DNA from: Rhea pennata
Lineage: Eukaryota; Chordata; Aves; Rheiformes; Rheidae
Direction of reading: 5' to 3'
Length of the DNA stretch: 64,000 nucleotides
Assembly: GCF_028389875.1 (NCBI RefSeq)
Contig: NC_084687.1
Location: 6,174,157-6,238,156, forward strand
In this document: positions 1 through 14,800 of the stretch, one piece after another
Layout: each line of letters begins with the position of its first letter
How positions within the stretch are numbered: position 1 is the first letter of the stretch
Program-made: the position numbers and the translations under genes
Notes under the pieces: generated by a model
Seen by the model: the letters and a program-made list of their open reading frames with translations, nothing else
The model's database searches: none
Told to the model about the DNA's origin: nothing

Positions 1-1140
1 ACATTAGCATGAGTGCTTCGGGCATTGTTGAGAAAGTTGTTATGCAAAAATAGCACATTTCTGCTGTGTTGACTACCTCCATAGGTTTCAGAGTCTTTAA
101 TGCTGAAAATGAGAGGGGGGAAAAAGAGGAGGAATGTGGGATGGGGGAGCCTGTGTCATTGCTTGATAAGTAGTTGTTCCTGTATTGACTAACGTTAATT
201 TAGAGTGAAGTCACAGAAAAGTTATCCCCAGGCTGAACAGCAAAGCCCTACTTACCCCTTCAGCTTTGCCTTTTTACTCTGAAGCTATATATTTAGAAAT
301 GAATGTATATGCCAGCTTTGCAAATTTCCTTTTCTAAGTCTCCACTCAAGTACTTGTTTTTCCTCTATGTTTAAAAAAAAATAAAATAAAAGTTCCTAGA
401 AGGGTTTGCAGGTAAGCGAAGGGAACTTGGTTCAACTTGATTGCAGTACAAACTCCCTTCTCTTAGTGATGTTTTGCTTGAGAAAATATTATACCGACGG
501 TTACTGTAGATCAGTTCTATATCTGCTGGCCATTTGTCCCCCCTTTTTCTTTTTTTTTTCCCCTTTATGCATCAAGGGAATTGTTGGGAAAGCTGTTTTC
601 CAATTGTGATTTAAAAAATTAAATATATATGGTCTGAAAACTTTCTGAATGTTGGATTTTAAGTCTTGATGCCTACTGTTAACTGTCAGCAAATTGGTGT
701 GTAAGTTGTTATTTGTTTATTGCAAAACAGTGATGGCTGTGTAACAAGACGACTTGCACATATTGATTTACATACCAGTTTGCGATCTCCAAAAATGCTG
801 CAGCAGAGCAGAGTGGTGCTTAACATGTGCAGCTCAGATCCCTTTACAATGTTTTCTGTGCTTGGCTAAAGACACTGAATGAACTATAGCTGCTTTAGAA
901 AATCCTGACTGTCAAGACTTTAACTTGTAAGATTGTGCATCTATAAATATGTAGTTCACTTCTACTGATGTGAGTGCATTCTTGTTTATTTTCTGAGCAT
1001 CAATGAGGCAAAGGAAGGAGTTTAATCACAAAATTGAGAGTACTTTGTGTGCTTAATGTGCAAAATGATTACTGTAATATTTCTTACATTGTGTCCTAAA
1101 AGTGTATTTTCCTGTGGACAAGATAAATAAAACTAAGTAA
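1..1140 (+). other. probable 3'UTR of an upstream + strand gene
   Basis: No coding exon, CCP motif or long open frame is visible here. The stretch is AT-rich and ends shortly after an AATAAA hexamer at 1126-1131, followed by a T/G-rich stretch, as at a vertebrate poly(A) site. In human and chicken the gene 5' of the C4BP genes is PFKFB2 on the same strand, so its long 3'UTR is the obvious guess. That is synteny-based inference; nothing in the bases identifies the gene. Confidence 0.35.
1126..1131 (+). terminator. AATAAA polyadenylation hexamer
   Basis: A canonical hexamer lies about 30 bases before a T-rich and GT-containing stretch. It is the most convincing 3' end in the left part of the window. 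Further hexamers at about 4274 and 5878 could be alternative distal sites of the same gene. Confidence 0.4.
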
Positions 1141-4100
1141 CCTTGAGTAACAACTCTGCTTCATTATTGCCTGCCTTTCTATGAGATGCTCCAAAAAACC
1201 TTAATATAATTGGATTATAGTAAAACTCAAAGGTGGGGTCTTACAAGAGGTTAAAGAATGATGCAAGGTGTGAAACAGTTCAAAGTCCGTCTCCCAGGCA
1301 GGACTGCTGAGCTGAAGGAACACCTTGTGGTTCTGCTGTCTCACCCTGGAAAGCAGTGGTGTGTAGGAATCTTAGAGTGGCAAGAGTGAGGGGACTGCCC
1401 TGGGATACCAGTGTCTGACGAGAGGACGCAGAGGAGAGCTCTGTGGGACTGCCTACAAATAAGGATGCAAGATTTCAGCAAGAGATTACTTGTTCAGACC
1501 AGAAGTAAATAAATAAATTGTCAGGTTGTCATAGGCAAATTGTTAGTAGAACAATTATATGGAATTGTTTGGGCTCTCCTCCAGCTGACTGCTGGGAAGT
1601 GACTCTTTTTCTGTCTGTCTTTAGCTGGTACTAAGCTGAGCTGTGCTGTCATGTGGATTTCAGTGGTTTATCATTTCTTGTTCTGTTTTTTTTTTCCGTG
1701 TTATAATCCGTACAATTTATTTTTATTTGTAGAGGATGGCTGGTTTAACCATGTAGAGGTTTCTGGTTTCATCTTGAACATGGCTGAGATTTCCACAGAT
1801 ATCCTGATGGACAAAAAAATTTCCTCCTGGGACTTGCGTGCCTTCTGACTACTGGAACCAGCATGTTGCCTGGAGCTGCCGTCCTCAGACGTCTGGAAGC
1901 ACAGTGAGCCATTTGGCACTTTGGCCAGTAATTTGAAATATATTTTAAAGCTTCTCTGATTCTTTTTTTTTCCTGTTTCTTTTTGAATGCTGAAATGTCT
2001 ATCAGCAAGACTGAAGAAAATTTATTATGAAGATTTTAAAGTTGCTTTTAAAGTATGTGTGTCTGTGTATGTGCATGTGTTGTGCAGCAAGCCAGCGTGT
2101 GGTCTAATGTATTCTCATACTTCCTCGAGGAAAGTATATGCTGCTTGGTCCTGTGAACTTGTTCTGGAGTTTTAAAATAATTTCTGATGTCTCTCTTCCT
2201 GCTTAGCTGGAAAAAGTAATTGCAGTACTTTAGGACAAAATGGTCAAATTCATACTTGCTGAAGTAGCTTCTGTTTTGAAGATTAGTTCTCCTCAGACCT
2301 AATGTCCAGGTTTTTATTAATTCTTACTATCTTTCAAGTTCAAGCACAGTTAGTGTTATTTAACTATTGAAAGAGCTCCAGATATCATTTGATTCTGCTT
2401 TGATGACTTTTTTTTTGATTTGAATCTCCAGATCTGAACATGTTCTTATATTTTGGGAAGGGTAAATCTAAATCTAGCATAACAAAAGGCACTTGTAAGA
2501 TCAGGTGGTCTTGTGAAACTTATCACACTGAGGAGCAAAAGGGAATAAAAGTGTATGTTATCCTGTAGTTACCAATGCAGTTCAAATTTTGCTTTAGCTT
2601 TGTACTGTTTTAAGCCTCATCCTATCACTTGTTTTTCTATCTCTTACAACAGAAACTTGCCTCATTCTGTCCCTTACTGTGTCATATGAGTTTCTAGATT
2701 CTATATTTACTGTTCTATTCTACCTACCTTATCCAAAAACTCTGAAAATAAGTGTGGATGTATGTGCCTGCGTACTACTTTGTGAATAACTGCATCCATA
2801 TGGCTTAACTTGGTTTGTAGAAAAAAGTTGAGTAACATTCATTATGAAGAGTGTTTTCTGTTTTTCAAATTATTTTTGGTTTCAAAACTTATTGAGGAAT
2901 GCAGTATGTGAATGAGTTGAAGAGAGAAAATACCTTTTACAATTGGGATCTCAATTTCTTTGCATTACAATGAAACAACATGCTGGAAAATCAGAACATA
3001 GTTTTCTGTTCAGTGTTTAGAAAGAGTAGAGCTATGCATTTAGGATTTGTAAGAAGCAAATGATTTTTATGGCACTTATTAATGTACCAGATTTTATTTT
3101 TTATTGTTTTTTAACTTGGATATGAATGAACTGTGAAAGTTAGTGATATATAATGCTGCCTTTTGGATAATTTAAGCTGTTCTGGTGTATAGCACATAGA
3201 TAGTGAAACATATCTGCAGCAAAGCCAGGGTGGTAAGCATTACTTAAATCCCCATACATTGGTGTGGGTTAAACAGCACTCCAAATTTTATAGCTTTCTC
3301 CTATGAATCTTGTGTTTAGGTAAATTCCATTTTTTTCTCACTCCTACTATCCTCCTTGTAATAAAGGCAAAATTGTCAAACTTGGAATCCTAAAATTAAG
3401 TAAAGAAATGAGCATTTAGGTGCTTAAATGGGAAACAAGCTTTTATTAGGTGTTATACTTACTGTTTCCAGTGATTTCAGCAGGATTTATAGGATCCCCA
3501 GAATTTCTGGCGTTAAAATAGCTTATTTTAAATGTGTAAATAAATGTTGGACATACCTAAAGTAGGTGTGTATGCTTGAAAAATGTAGACCAGGACGTTT
3601 AAATAAAGAGCCTCTTTTTTGCCTTTGCTGCCAATGAGCTTGCAGTCCAGAAGCTTGAGGTTTACTGTGGAGTTTTGAGAGCTGAAACTCAATTGTTTTA
3701 ATCACTCTCAGTATTTTAACTCAGTAACACTGTAATAGAGGGCCACATCAATGGCCCAAGCACTAATCCCAATGTCTTAGGATCTAAGAGGAACTTAAAT
3801 GGTATGTTGGTCTTTAATAAGTAGTTTACTACTTAATCTGTAGAGAGATGAAACTCACAGTCAGTGAGAAAATTTGATTTTTTTTTTTAATTAATTTTGT
3901 TCTGCAGGATCTCCTCACTGAAATGCAGGTTTGTTGCTGCTTTCTGCAAGGGTAGCATCATCAATTCTTTGTTTTTAAATTTTAAAGTGCTTAGAAATAA
4001 GCCAGGAAAAAGGGAAAGAGAAAATACTGTGAAGGAAGAGATTTATAGTCTATTGCGTAATAATATTCGCTGTCACTTTCCAGAGTAGTCCTCTAACTGC

Positions 4101-5079
4101 AAGAAATTGCACCTGGACAGAGTGGCTGCTGCTAGCAATAAATGCTCCTGCTATACAGGAAAGATGAATAGAAATGTACTGTAAGATATTTATGCACAAT
4201 ATGCTGTAATAACTTTACACAATGCTAAGAAGTTAATTATATTTATGTCATTGAGTAGTTAATGGTTGTAACAAAATAAATATATATTTCTACATGCCAG
4301 AATTCGTGAATGTAGCTGCTAATACGTTGGCAGTCCTAACTCTTTAATCACTGCTAAAAATCCATTCTGTAACAGAAGTTTTGGATTGCTGAGGTCAGGT
4401 CCTATATTCTTATCTAGTAGCTACTTGCTTGGGCAGTAGTCTCCTGGGATGTGAGACAGAGCCTGTCGGCTGCGTGTGCAGAAGTCAGAGTACATGCCTC
4501 TGTGCTTCAGTTAAAGCCTAAATACAGTTCTAGTCTCCTTTATTTTTAGCTTTCGAAAGGTCTAAATGTGTCTGTCAAGCAGAGCACTGGCAAATTTGTG
4601 GTGATCTCTGTCCTCTGCAGTGATCATATGCTCATTATGGTGATGCAGGTGAATAATAAATATGCCCGACATTACAGTCTTGAGCTCTCCAGCCATTGAT
4701 GGCTGGGAATGGGCAATGCCGGAGAGTGCACAAATCTCTCCAGCCTGAAACTCGCTGGCAAGTGTTTTGTGCCAGTTATTTCCCTGAAATCAGCTGACTT
4801 TCATGATTATTCACGCGAATACTCCAGAATAAATAAGGATTGCACAATTTTACCCAAATTTAAAGATTAGAAAAGTGGCTTGCGCTTTCAGTTACTCCAG
4901 AGTTGTCTTCCTATGCTAAGCAGATACAGAGAGTGTTCAAAACACTCTAGCAGTTTATGAAGAATTGTATTTATCTGTGTGCTAAGTGGCCTTGACTACT
5001 TCATTAGCGTTGCACCAGCAGGAGATTTCCCCTGACTTATCTTCATTCTTTTTTAGTTCCAGACAAGGCAGTGCATGCC

Positions 5080-5125
5080 GTCACATTTATTAAATGCTGT
5101 CTGTCACATTTATTAAATGCTGTCT
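5080..5125. repeat. two-copy 23-bp tandem repeat
   Basis: The unit beginning GTCACATTTATTAAATGC occurs twice, head to tail and without mismatch, starting at 5080 and 5103. It is a simple local duplication with no coding context. Confidence 0.8.
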
Positions 5126-6561
5126 GTCTGGCAGGACCATCCGTTAAGATGTGTACTGCTAACTTTGCATTCATGGAGTTGCAGTTCAGGCGTTTGTTGG
5201 CATGTCATCTTTAGATCTTGTTTTAGCAAAAAAAAAATGTCAGTGAAATCCTTTCAATCTCTGCTGTTGAGGATGGGGAGAATTGAAATGTGTGGAAAAA
5301 GACTGAAAATAAAACCAGTCTGACTAGCTTGAAGTTGGGTATTCTTGCTGTGACATTACAGATGCTGTTTCTCTGTAACTCTTCCCCTTCCAGTCATCCC
5401 TGGCAGTTCTCAGTTTGTCCTCCTGTCCTCCTCTCTCCTGTCTTGTGACTGTTAATGATGTTAAGAGTTCAACACAGCTGTTCCCAAGCCACAGAGCTGA
5501 GTACAGTAGCAACAACCTTGAGAGAGAGGTATGGCCTTCAGTACTTGCAGCGAATACCTGTGTATGAAGGGGGCTGGAAGGTTCCTGTCCCGGATGATTG
5601 TGATGTGCATACCTACGTTGCGGTGGAGGAATGCTGCAGATGCCACCTCTGCTGTTTCTGTCCAGCTATTCTTTGCTCTCCATCAGGTAGTAAACACCGC
5701 TTATAAACTGCGTCTCTGTATTTAATATTTGTTAAGATGGATGTTCTAGCTACTTTATGGACTGCTGCTGTTTTGGGGGGTTTTTTAGGCTAGATAATAG
5801 TATATGCAGACTTACCTTGCTGTATATTGTGTACTCTTGGCACTTACGCACAAATGTCATGTGAGTTTTTATTTGCAATAAAAAGATTAAAAATATCTTG
5901 TTTCCACTGTTGTTTTCTGTAGTGTTTACTATACCCATCTTTATGGTTACTGGCTTTGTAAGATAATTGTTTTTGAATCTGTGGGATCTATGGAAAGTAT
6001 TTAGAGGAAGAGGGTCTATAATGGAGAACAGACTTGTCCGACTTCCAGGAGTTACAGGGATGGTTTGGAAATGACCAGTGCTATACCTCAGAACATCTTT
6101 TTCTTTGAAAAGAAAAAACCCAACAATAACAAAACCCCCAAAAACTTTCTAAAATGCATTTCAAGATAAGCAACCAGTCTTATGAATCTCTAGCTGTGAT
6201 TTCCAGTATATGCAGCTGGAAACCAACTTTTACAGTTGTCTCTGAACTCCATTGTGCCCATCAGGCTAGGGTAGGAAGATCTATGTGTACCCGTATGTTT
6301 GACTGGAAGGAGTTATGCAGAGTCAAGGAGATTGCTGAGGGGACTAACTGTGAGAAAGCGGCAATTTTGCAGACCTTATGAGTGCTTCGTTGCTTTTCTT
6401 TGCTAGAGAAGAAGGGGCTCACCAGCCACAGCCTGAAGAGAAGTTGCAGAAACTTTGTGGATGTGAAAATGCCTTTATCTTGTTTACCCAACTGCAAACT
6501 GTGGGTTTAGAAGGTCTTATGGTTTTGTAGCTGTTGAAGCAGGGGATGTTTTTGTTTTGTG

Positions 6562-6622
6562 TTTTTTTTTTTTTTTTTTTTTTAATGTAGGTGTTTTCTA
6601 AACCTGATTTATTCCAGGCTGA

Positions 6623-6655
<33 letters not shown>
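6562..6655. repeat. paired poly(T) tracts
   Basis: Runs of about 22 T (6562-6583) and 30 T (6626-6655) lie about 40 bases apart, with an A run at about 6670. They could be tails of decayed minus-strand retroposed sequence, but no body of an element is recognisable next to them. Confidence 0.7.
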
Positions 6656-8179
6656 CCCCTAGCACAAACTAAAAAAAAAAAATCAGACAGGTCATTGTGA
6701 GTCATCTGGAAAAAAAGAAGTCAAGGAGAAGGCCTGTGTTTATGTTTGAGATTAACTGGATTCTTGTAAATACTTAATAGACGTCACTGCCTCCCCTAAA
6801 GTAACTAGGGGCCTGTTGTGAGCAAGCCCAAACTTCTCATGCAAAATATGGCAGCATGTTGCATGGTGTTTTACAAAGTGATAAACAAATCTGTCTCATT
6901 ACGTTTTGGCTTGGACTGAGCTGAACTTTAGAAAGATAATATATCCCACCAAACACAGGGATGCGGTTATTTTGTTTTGGCAAGAACCCGTCAGATTTGG
7001 CAGAATAAAGCAATACCTATGAAAAACAAGATCTAGGGGTGAAAAGACTATTGTCAAAGTTTTGATGGTAACCTGAGCCTGCTCTAAATGAAACCATACG
7101 TACAAGTAGCATGAGGGTAAATGGTTATGACCTCTGCCAGAACTCTTGTTGCTGGAAGACAAACTAACAGAGGCAACTAGGTTCAGGCACAGCTTTCAGG
7201 TACAGCTCAAGAGGGAGAAAGCTCGGCTGGGTTTCCCTTCAAGGACTTGGGCATTCAGTTGTGCAAGTCAGTGACATTCCCTGAGACCTCGTGCTCCACT
7301 GAGCTCTCCTCTGGCTCTTCCAGTGGTGTTATTTTAATGGGATTAGAGAGAGTTTGAAGAAACCCTATTTCCCACATTCACCATAAGGCCTTCAAAGTAA
7401 GAAGGTATGTGCTCGTGACGGATGTGCCCCAGGGTGAAGCAATCATCTCAAGCAGATCCAAGTAGCACGCTCCAGTTCAGTATATATCTTATGTCAGAAC
7501 GATGCCGTCTGCCTTACCGTTGCTTGGTGTTGGAACAGACAACGACCTGTTCAGCCAAGCTCCAGATTACTTTAGATGCATATCGTTTCAGGAAAGAATT
7601 GGCAACTTAGAAAATAAACAATTTCAACATCTGCTTGGATTGAATTCAATTCTCTAATGTTTCATTTTGTAGGTTGAATAAACTACTTCCTTGTTCAGAG
7701 GAGGAGTTAATAATTTATAGGTAAACTTGCACAATTCTGGTCTCTGCAGAACTCAAACTTGTCTGTTTTTAGACTTTTCTGAGCATTTCTGAGGGTGTAG
7801 GCATATCATAACTCCTCCCTTAGCACTGTGGTGCCTGGTTTCAGGGGTTTAGATGAGGAAAGTCATCAGTTCGTCTTTCAGGAACCAGATATACATAATC
7901 TCTGTCTCCTGCTGACAGACCTTCAGGTAAGATAGCTAGAGCTGTACAGCTTCAGGCAGCATTGCTCTTAGGAACTGGATTGGAGCACTCTTGCAATGCT
8001 AGCAGGCATGCATATTAGTAAAGCTAAATCAAGTCAAACCAAGAGCTGTAACAAGAACTGAGCGAAAGCCAGGAAAATGAAACGGCATCAAGATTTAGGG
8101 CAGATGGGGGTGGGGGGAGTGAGAGGGGGAAAACTTTAGTAGGAAGATGTGCTTAACTCTTCTTCTTTTCTTCTTTTAG

Positions 8180-8265
8180 TTACTAATTTCTCATTAGAGT
8201 CACCTTTGGGCAAAACCTGTACAATATAGAAAGCTTCAAAAAACACAGTTGTTTCCAGAAGCAAG
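8180..8265 (+). other. C4BPA: candidate 5'UTR exon of C4BPA
   Basis: A long C/T tract ends in TTTTAG at 8179, and about 86 bases later a consensus donor follows (GCAAG then GTAAG at 8266). The enclosed segment has no useful start codon. The next acceptor is at 9206 (TTTTTTACAG), immediately before the exon carrying the C4BPA ATG. The pair therefore fits a non-coding exon of C4BPA. The transcription start further upstream is not visible. Confidence 0.35.
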
Positions 8266-9270
8266 GTAAGTACATAAGTTTAAGAGGATTTAGGCTCATA
8301 AATTAAGATCCTAGATAACTGAAGGCCAGAGAGGTTTTTTTTTTTTTTTTTTTTTGGTGGTGTCTAGGGGAGACAGGTTACTTCCTGAAATGGAGTTTTG
8401 TCTCCTAAATGACTTCTGTGCTTTATAGCTTTACTCAGTTGGTGTTATTTGCACAAAGCTACTGTACGGATGTTATATAGTTGTGTCTTTTTAGTTAGGT
8501 ATTTCTAACACACGGACACATCCATGGACACACACCCTGTGTATAACATATTGCTGAGGGATTGTATTGACTCTAGTTGGATTTCACCTGACTATGAATT
8601 TGCTTCCAAGAAATTTACGAATAAAACATTCTGTTTTATTACTGAGGTAAATTTCAGGAGACTTTTTGTGAACGGCATAGAGAAATTTATGACCCTGTAG
8701 GTATTCATTTGGCTGGTCAGCTGGGAAGAACTATATGTGGGCGTGCTATATAATGTTTTGAAGTAGAACCTGGCAAACTGCAAAGTACTTATCTTATAGT
8801 TTGAGTGGAGCTTTTATTCTTTATTCTTTTTTGTATCTTATTTTTAAATTTTAATTAAAATCTACATTCACAAAAACGTCAAGAAATGAGACCGCTGAGT
8901 AAAGCTCATGGAAGTTGCTTAAAACATGCAGTCCTGCTTATGCTGTATTTTCATTTCTGTTTGTGTGAGGTGTTTGAGCCACTCTTCCTTATCCAAATTC
9001 AGTCCTGCCTCCGCAAATCAGGTCCTCTGTGGTGTATATGGGTGCTGTCTGCCCCAGTGGAGGCTCTGTTACAGTTTGTGCTGTGATAGATCTATAGTGT
9101 CTACCTATACCATAACTAGAGGAAAGAGACAGAGAAATGAGTCCTATAGATATGAGCTGTGTTTATAAATATAAATTCAATGCTTCATCCCCTGCTTTTT
9201 TTACAGATATTTTGCCTAGGGAAAAAATGTAATTATTTCCGTGAGATCTTCAGGCAGGGAAGCTGGAATA

Positions 9271-11763
9271 ATGATGTCAACTTCGCAGCCTGGGAAGCAG
9301 AAGTATCATGCCACTATCTTTAGACTATATATTGCTGCTGGTCTTATTGTTGCTGTCCAGAGTAAGTGAACATGAAAACGGAGCAATCTCCTATCCTCTC
9401 TTTTGAAGAGAAACTTTCTCCTGAGGTTCGCATAACTTTGATCATTCTCTTTTTCTCATTGCCTTTGCATTTCTAGAACACTGTAACTTTCTGTGATCAG
9501 AATGTCTCTTTCTTTGCCTCTTTTCTTTTGCTCTGCAGCCTTTACAGCTATGATTCCAGATGAAAAAGGTGCATTGATTTATACGTAATCGGGATAGGAA
9601 AAAATTAATCTGGGCTTTGTCACTAGCTTTTGAAACAATTGAATGAAATCTGAAGAATGAACAGAAAAGCACACACGAGGCTTCTCCCGTGTGCTCCGGC
9701 TCCTTCCCCTGTGGCTCACAGGTGTCCTGAGACAGTGACCAGCCTTCTCCTCCTTGTGTTCAGCAGCTCAGGAGTTACGGGCACTGGAGTGTCCTCTCCT
9801 GGAGCTTCCCAGTAAATCAGACCTAAATTCTAAATGTTTTTCCTCAGAATGTATTTCTGATGGATCTTTTCCGTTCCTAGGTGCCTGTGGTCCTCCGCCA
9901 CGTTTCTCATTTGCAGAACTGAAAGTTGCTTATCAAAGGATTTTCAAATTTGATACTGGTTCAGTGGTGGAATATGTCTGTCGTCCAGGTTACGTGAGAA
10001 ATTCGCTTATCAATAACACTTTTGTCTGTGAAGGCAAAAGTGAGTGGAAAGGATCCAGAAACTTTTGTGTATGTGAGTATGTTTTAGGTTTACTTTTGAT
10101 TTTGTTTTTTATTCACCGATCCTGTCAGCTCATTTTATTTTAGTAGCGTAAAAGTGATTACACAAGAAGGTGAAAGATCAGTGATATGACATGAAAAGCC
10201 AGTTATATTCCACTGAGTACCTGAAATGATGACAACAGTTGAAATCAGCTTTGATGCTGGTTTCCTTTGATCGTTGACTCTGACTATACTGAAAAGCATT
10301 TTCTTCTGCTCTAACACTCTGTAACTCTTGGTTCAAAAAGTGCATTTCAAACTTTCAATAACTGAATTCTGTAGTTGTGTAGAAACACTGTTGGACTCGG
10401 CAGGTTTACTGCAAAACTCCTGTTAGACTGGCGCATACGAAAATGCCAAGTAGAGGCTGACTCTGCGTCATGACCCGGCAGTCTGATACCTACAGTCTTA
10501 ACAGAATCTTTGATTCATGGAATAATTTTGGGAAAGGAAATCTGGAGGTTTCTGGTTCACCCCCTTGCTCAACAGAAGAGGAATATTATGTTTCCCTTTT
10601 GCATTTTATTTTACTAATTCTTCTGGAGTGTAAAATAAGAACTAATGCCAGTCCTGTTGTCCTCCAGCAAAGTTTTGCAGATATCCTGGAGAGCCAGCTA
10701 ACGGCAGACTTCTTCCAGGAGAAGAATTCAGTTTTGGTTCAACAGCAAACTTCACCTGTGAACCTGGGTAAGCAATGAGCACTCAGAGACACAAACCTTT
10801 AGGACCTTAAGAAACTTTCTAGTCTTATTTTCTGTAAAACCAGAGGCTAGAGCATTGACTCTGTTCTCAAGCCCATATGCTGTGGTTAAGTTACAGCATA
10901 TTGTCTAGAAACTCTTCTAATTTGTATTCAAAGACTTAAAAGGACAGAGAATTCGCTACACTGCGCAGGCCGGTTAGGGATCTTTGTGCTCACTAGTAAT
11001 TGCAAGGCAGAAACAAGGTAAAATAGATCTATCTTCCCTGGTAGATTTTCTTAAGTCTTCTTCTTCTACATTAAAGAGCCATACCAAAAAATAAAAAACC
11101 CTCCATAAAAATATCACTTTTATTTGAGAAAACGTTTTTCTGAACAGTTGCACCTTTATGGTTTAACTTACTGCATCACCTGCAACCATTCTGCTGTTTT
11201 GCTTGGGTCTAATGTCCAGTAAGACAGGGACACCTGTAATCCTAGCTCTTTTTACAGGAACTATGCTTGATAAAAGTATGAGATGTCCCAGCATAAATGT
11301 TATGTGTCACTGTAACTACATTTCAGTATCAAAATACTGCATTTCTTGCATATTAAAATTTTAGATAAAATAGACATTCTTCATTAGAAACCGAATACTT
11401 ATTCATTAAACATATAGTTTGTCAAAAATTCAGTGTATTATTGAAAAAAATACCATTAATTAAAGCTCTAATTATGCTAATATAAGGAAGCTATAGCCAT
11501 ACTGATGGTGGCGATATAGACAATATATCAGAACTGAGTTTGACATGTAGTTTTTCCCCTTCTATTTCACATAGGCACAGACTGGTTGGAAATTCCCAAA
11601 TTCATTGTGTGATTAAAAATGGGGTTGTTACATGGGACAAGGAGATTCCAATCTGTGAACGTAAGTCCTTTAATTGAATTGTTGCCCAAATATAACTGGG
11701 GCTGGATAAAGAAATAACCACATTATCCTGTTGACAATTTCAGTAGTTTACTGCATGTTCATT

Positions 11764-11805
<42 letters not shown>

Positions 11806-14800
11806 CACACACATACATGCACATATTTACATGTGTGTGTGTGTATATATCTTTATTCATCATCCTGTAAAAAAGTTTACTCTCTGGGAGTAGGACAGCT
11901 GCATGTAAAATGGACATACCCCTAAACTGCACCACTGTAGGGTCAGATCTCTGCAGCATGTGGTCAGTGGTGTGCAGCTCTCCTGAGCTTCATGGGAACT
12001 ACTTTTAATTTCACATGGCCAACATTTCTGGCACCTTATGTTTCAACTTCTTTCTCTTATCAGATCTTTGGTTCAAAATAATTTGATCTGTTCTCTCTCT
12101 TTCCCCCTTGTTCTTCCCTACCGTCCCTCTTTTCTTTAGCAATACCATGCTTACCCCCTCCAGATATAGCTAATGGAGTGCATAGCGGAACTGCTGGGGG
12201 TGATTTCAGTTACGGAGCATCTGTCACTTATCGGTGCAATGCTGTCAGAAGAGGAGAGACACCTTTCTCACTCGTCGGAGATGCCTCTATTCACTGTACG
12301 ACCGTAGATAACCTAAACGGTGTCTGGAGCAACCCTGCCCCTGAGTGCAAAGGTGATCTCTTCCTTAGCTTAGGATAGCAGGGCACACTTGTAACCTCAT
12401 TGGCACGGGGTAGCAACACAAGCCGTAGCAGTTTAACTTATTGTCTAGGGAGCAGGCTGCTAAAGCTGTATTCTTCCTCCGAGCTGTATCTCTCCATTAC
12501 GTTACTGCGGTCACCTCTTAGAGAAGAGGCCCTTTGAGTTTGGTAGTGGTAAGAAGAACTATGGTCTCTCGTGAGGGAGCTCCCATCGCCGAGGCAGTGA
12601 CTTGCTCATGGTCACTAAGTGAGCAAGGGAAATCTGAGTGATACTTTATTCGGGTTCTCGGAAGAGCAGACAATGAATCTGACCTGCCAGCCTGTGTAAA
12701 ATATAATGCCTGCAAAGATTTCAGAAAGCTGGTGTAACACTTGCTACTTTTGCTTTTTTCTTTTTATGCTTTACCTTAATAAAATGCACGAAATAAAAAA
12801 TGTTGCATTATAGAGCGAGGAGCAGTTCAAAAATATCATGTCCGTTTGATACCTTGTGCTGTACGTTTTTCCATCTTTTTAGTGAACATATCTTATCCTA
12901 CAGGTATATCTTTAATATTTTAATCTCCCCTCTTAAGTATAACTGTTGATTTTCTAATTGATGGTCTTTTCCTGTACAGTGGTTCGCTGTGAACAACCAA
13001 ATATTGACAATGGAAAGCTGTTGAGTGGATATAGAGCAGAGTACACTTACAGAGACACTGTCATGTTTGGCTGTGACTTACGCTATACCATGAACGGCAG
13101 TGATGTATCTACATGCACAGAAAATAGCCTTTGGGACCCTCCAGTGCCAGTTTGTCAACGAAGTAAGTGCCATGGCATGAGCTCTACTCTAACTTCTCCA
13201 GCAACTTTGTTTGTGAAATTTACACTGATTTAAGAAAGTCTTAGTTTATGAAAGTAATGGCTCCGAAATCTAATTTACTGGATTTTTGAACAATTTCTCT
13301 GTTGCACAAAAGTGACTTTCCATTTCATGTTTTCTGGCAGCACTCTGGAGGAAAAATAATTTTAGGAATTTGTAACTTCAAGCCATGAAGACTAAAGCCT
13401 TGTCCCAATCAAGCTGATGAAGGTTTCTCAGTGGAATTCAAGGAGACTAAATTAATCTTTCTATATTTAATATTTTTAAAGTCCATTGACCCATGAGGAC
13501 AGAGCCTCAAAGAATGTGCATTATAAATTGTATCTTGTTATAACATAATAGTGTAAATTACTTACAGACTAAAATTATTTATACATTTTCATTTGTTTCC
13601 ATTGAATTCACTGTTCAGCATTACTGAATTCAGATAATTTCCTTATATGGATCTCAGAGAAAGAACAATGTGAACCTGTGATTTTTTCCAAGTTCTCTCT
13701 TACGTTACTTTCCATTGTGAACCTCACGGATTTATCACTGGAAGTGTCCTTAATTTTTTTATTTTATTTTATTCCTAGGTAGCTGTGATGACCCTCCTGA
13801 TGTGTTTAATGCTGTTACAAAAAACGTTTCTGGCAATTTATTTCCTGTTAAGTCTGTAGTTACGTATGAGTGTCAGATAGGCCATGAGTTCAACCCTGGA
13901 GAAAACGTGTGGCATATTGAGTGTCTGCCAGATTTTACATGGACTGAGTTTTCACATTTTTGTAAAAGTAAGTTTATAATCCTTTGGTTTAATTATCTTT
14001 GCAATTTGGTAAAACTATTACCTAGTAAAGAAGCTTTACATAATCTGCTGTCGTGTCTATGATGAGGTTGGAGGAAAGAGGCAAGGATGAACACAAGGAA
14101 TAAACAGGAGGAATACTGTGATTACCCAGTTAATTGTGTGATTAATCTGTTTAACTAAGAGACTTCAGTGCTATAGTTGCAGGCTAAACACCCCAGCAGG
14201 CATGGCAGACCATGTTTAAATCCAAGCAGTTTCACCTAGGCTGCTCCTAGTACCAAAGTTAACATGTTTCTGGTCATTGCTATGACTCTTGAACTCCAGT
14301 TTATTTCCTGGCCTCTGTGTTTTCTCTGCTTTAGTTACTAGCTATGCTTTCTAGTCCCTTTAATCTGTGGAAAAACAGTCATTGCCATGTCAAGGACCCT
14401 TTGCTTCATCTGAGGAAAGATAGCAGTTGCAGAGGACCTTGCAGACACCCCGACACACAGGAGTGTCTCAGGGATGATGTTGGAGTGAATTTTGTCTGCT
14501 ATGACAGGTTTCAGTATACGGCTCTGCAGAGTTTCTGAGCAATCCTGCTGCCAGGGGCAAGATGGGCACAGGGCCTCTTGCTGATGTCAGCAATAACAGA
14601 GCAGCTTAGATTTAAAAGGACAGAAAATGACTTTTAGTTTCCCTGGATCCCTGCCTCTCCACACAATTCTAGAATGTCTGGAAATGTCCTCTGTCCTGCA
14701 AAGCATTCATTCTTTCACATCGAATGAATCTGCTGTCATCCAGGTCTTTGCCATGATTTCAGACTGTTACTAAGGTTTGTTATTTCTCAGGAGTTCATTG

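Larger units (their letters stand above)
1141..8179. other. AT-rich intergenic stretch, no gene seen
   Basis: About 7 kb in which I find no CCP exon, no repeat family I can name and only short open frames without recognisable features. Visible structures are a short tandem repeat at 5080-5125, long T tracts at 6562-6655, and a small palindrome at 4689-4706 with 8-bp arms. Distal promoter or enhancer elements of C4BPA would be expected here but cannot be read directly. Confidence 0.5.

Noticed and set aside
4689-4706. Palindrome CCAGCCATTGATGGCTGG as a regulatory site
   Set aside because: Eight-bp arms with a two-base centre arise by chance at this scale and there is no gene nearby; noted only as a structure.
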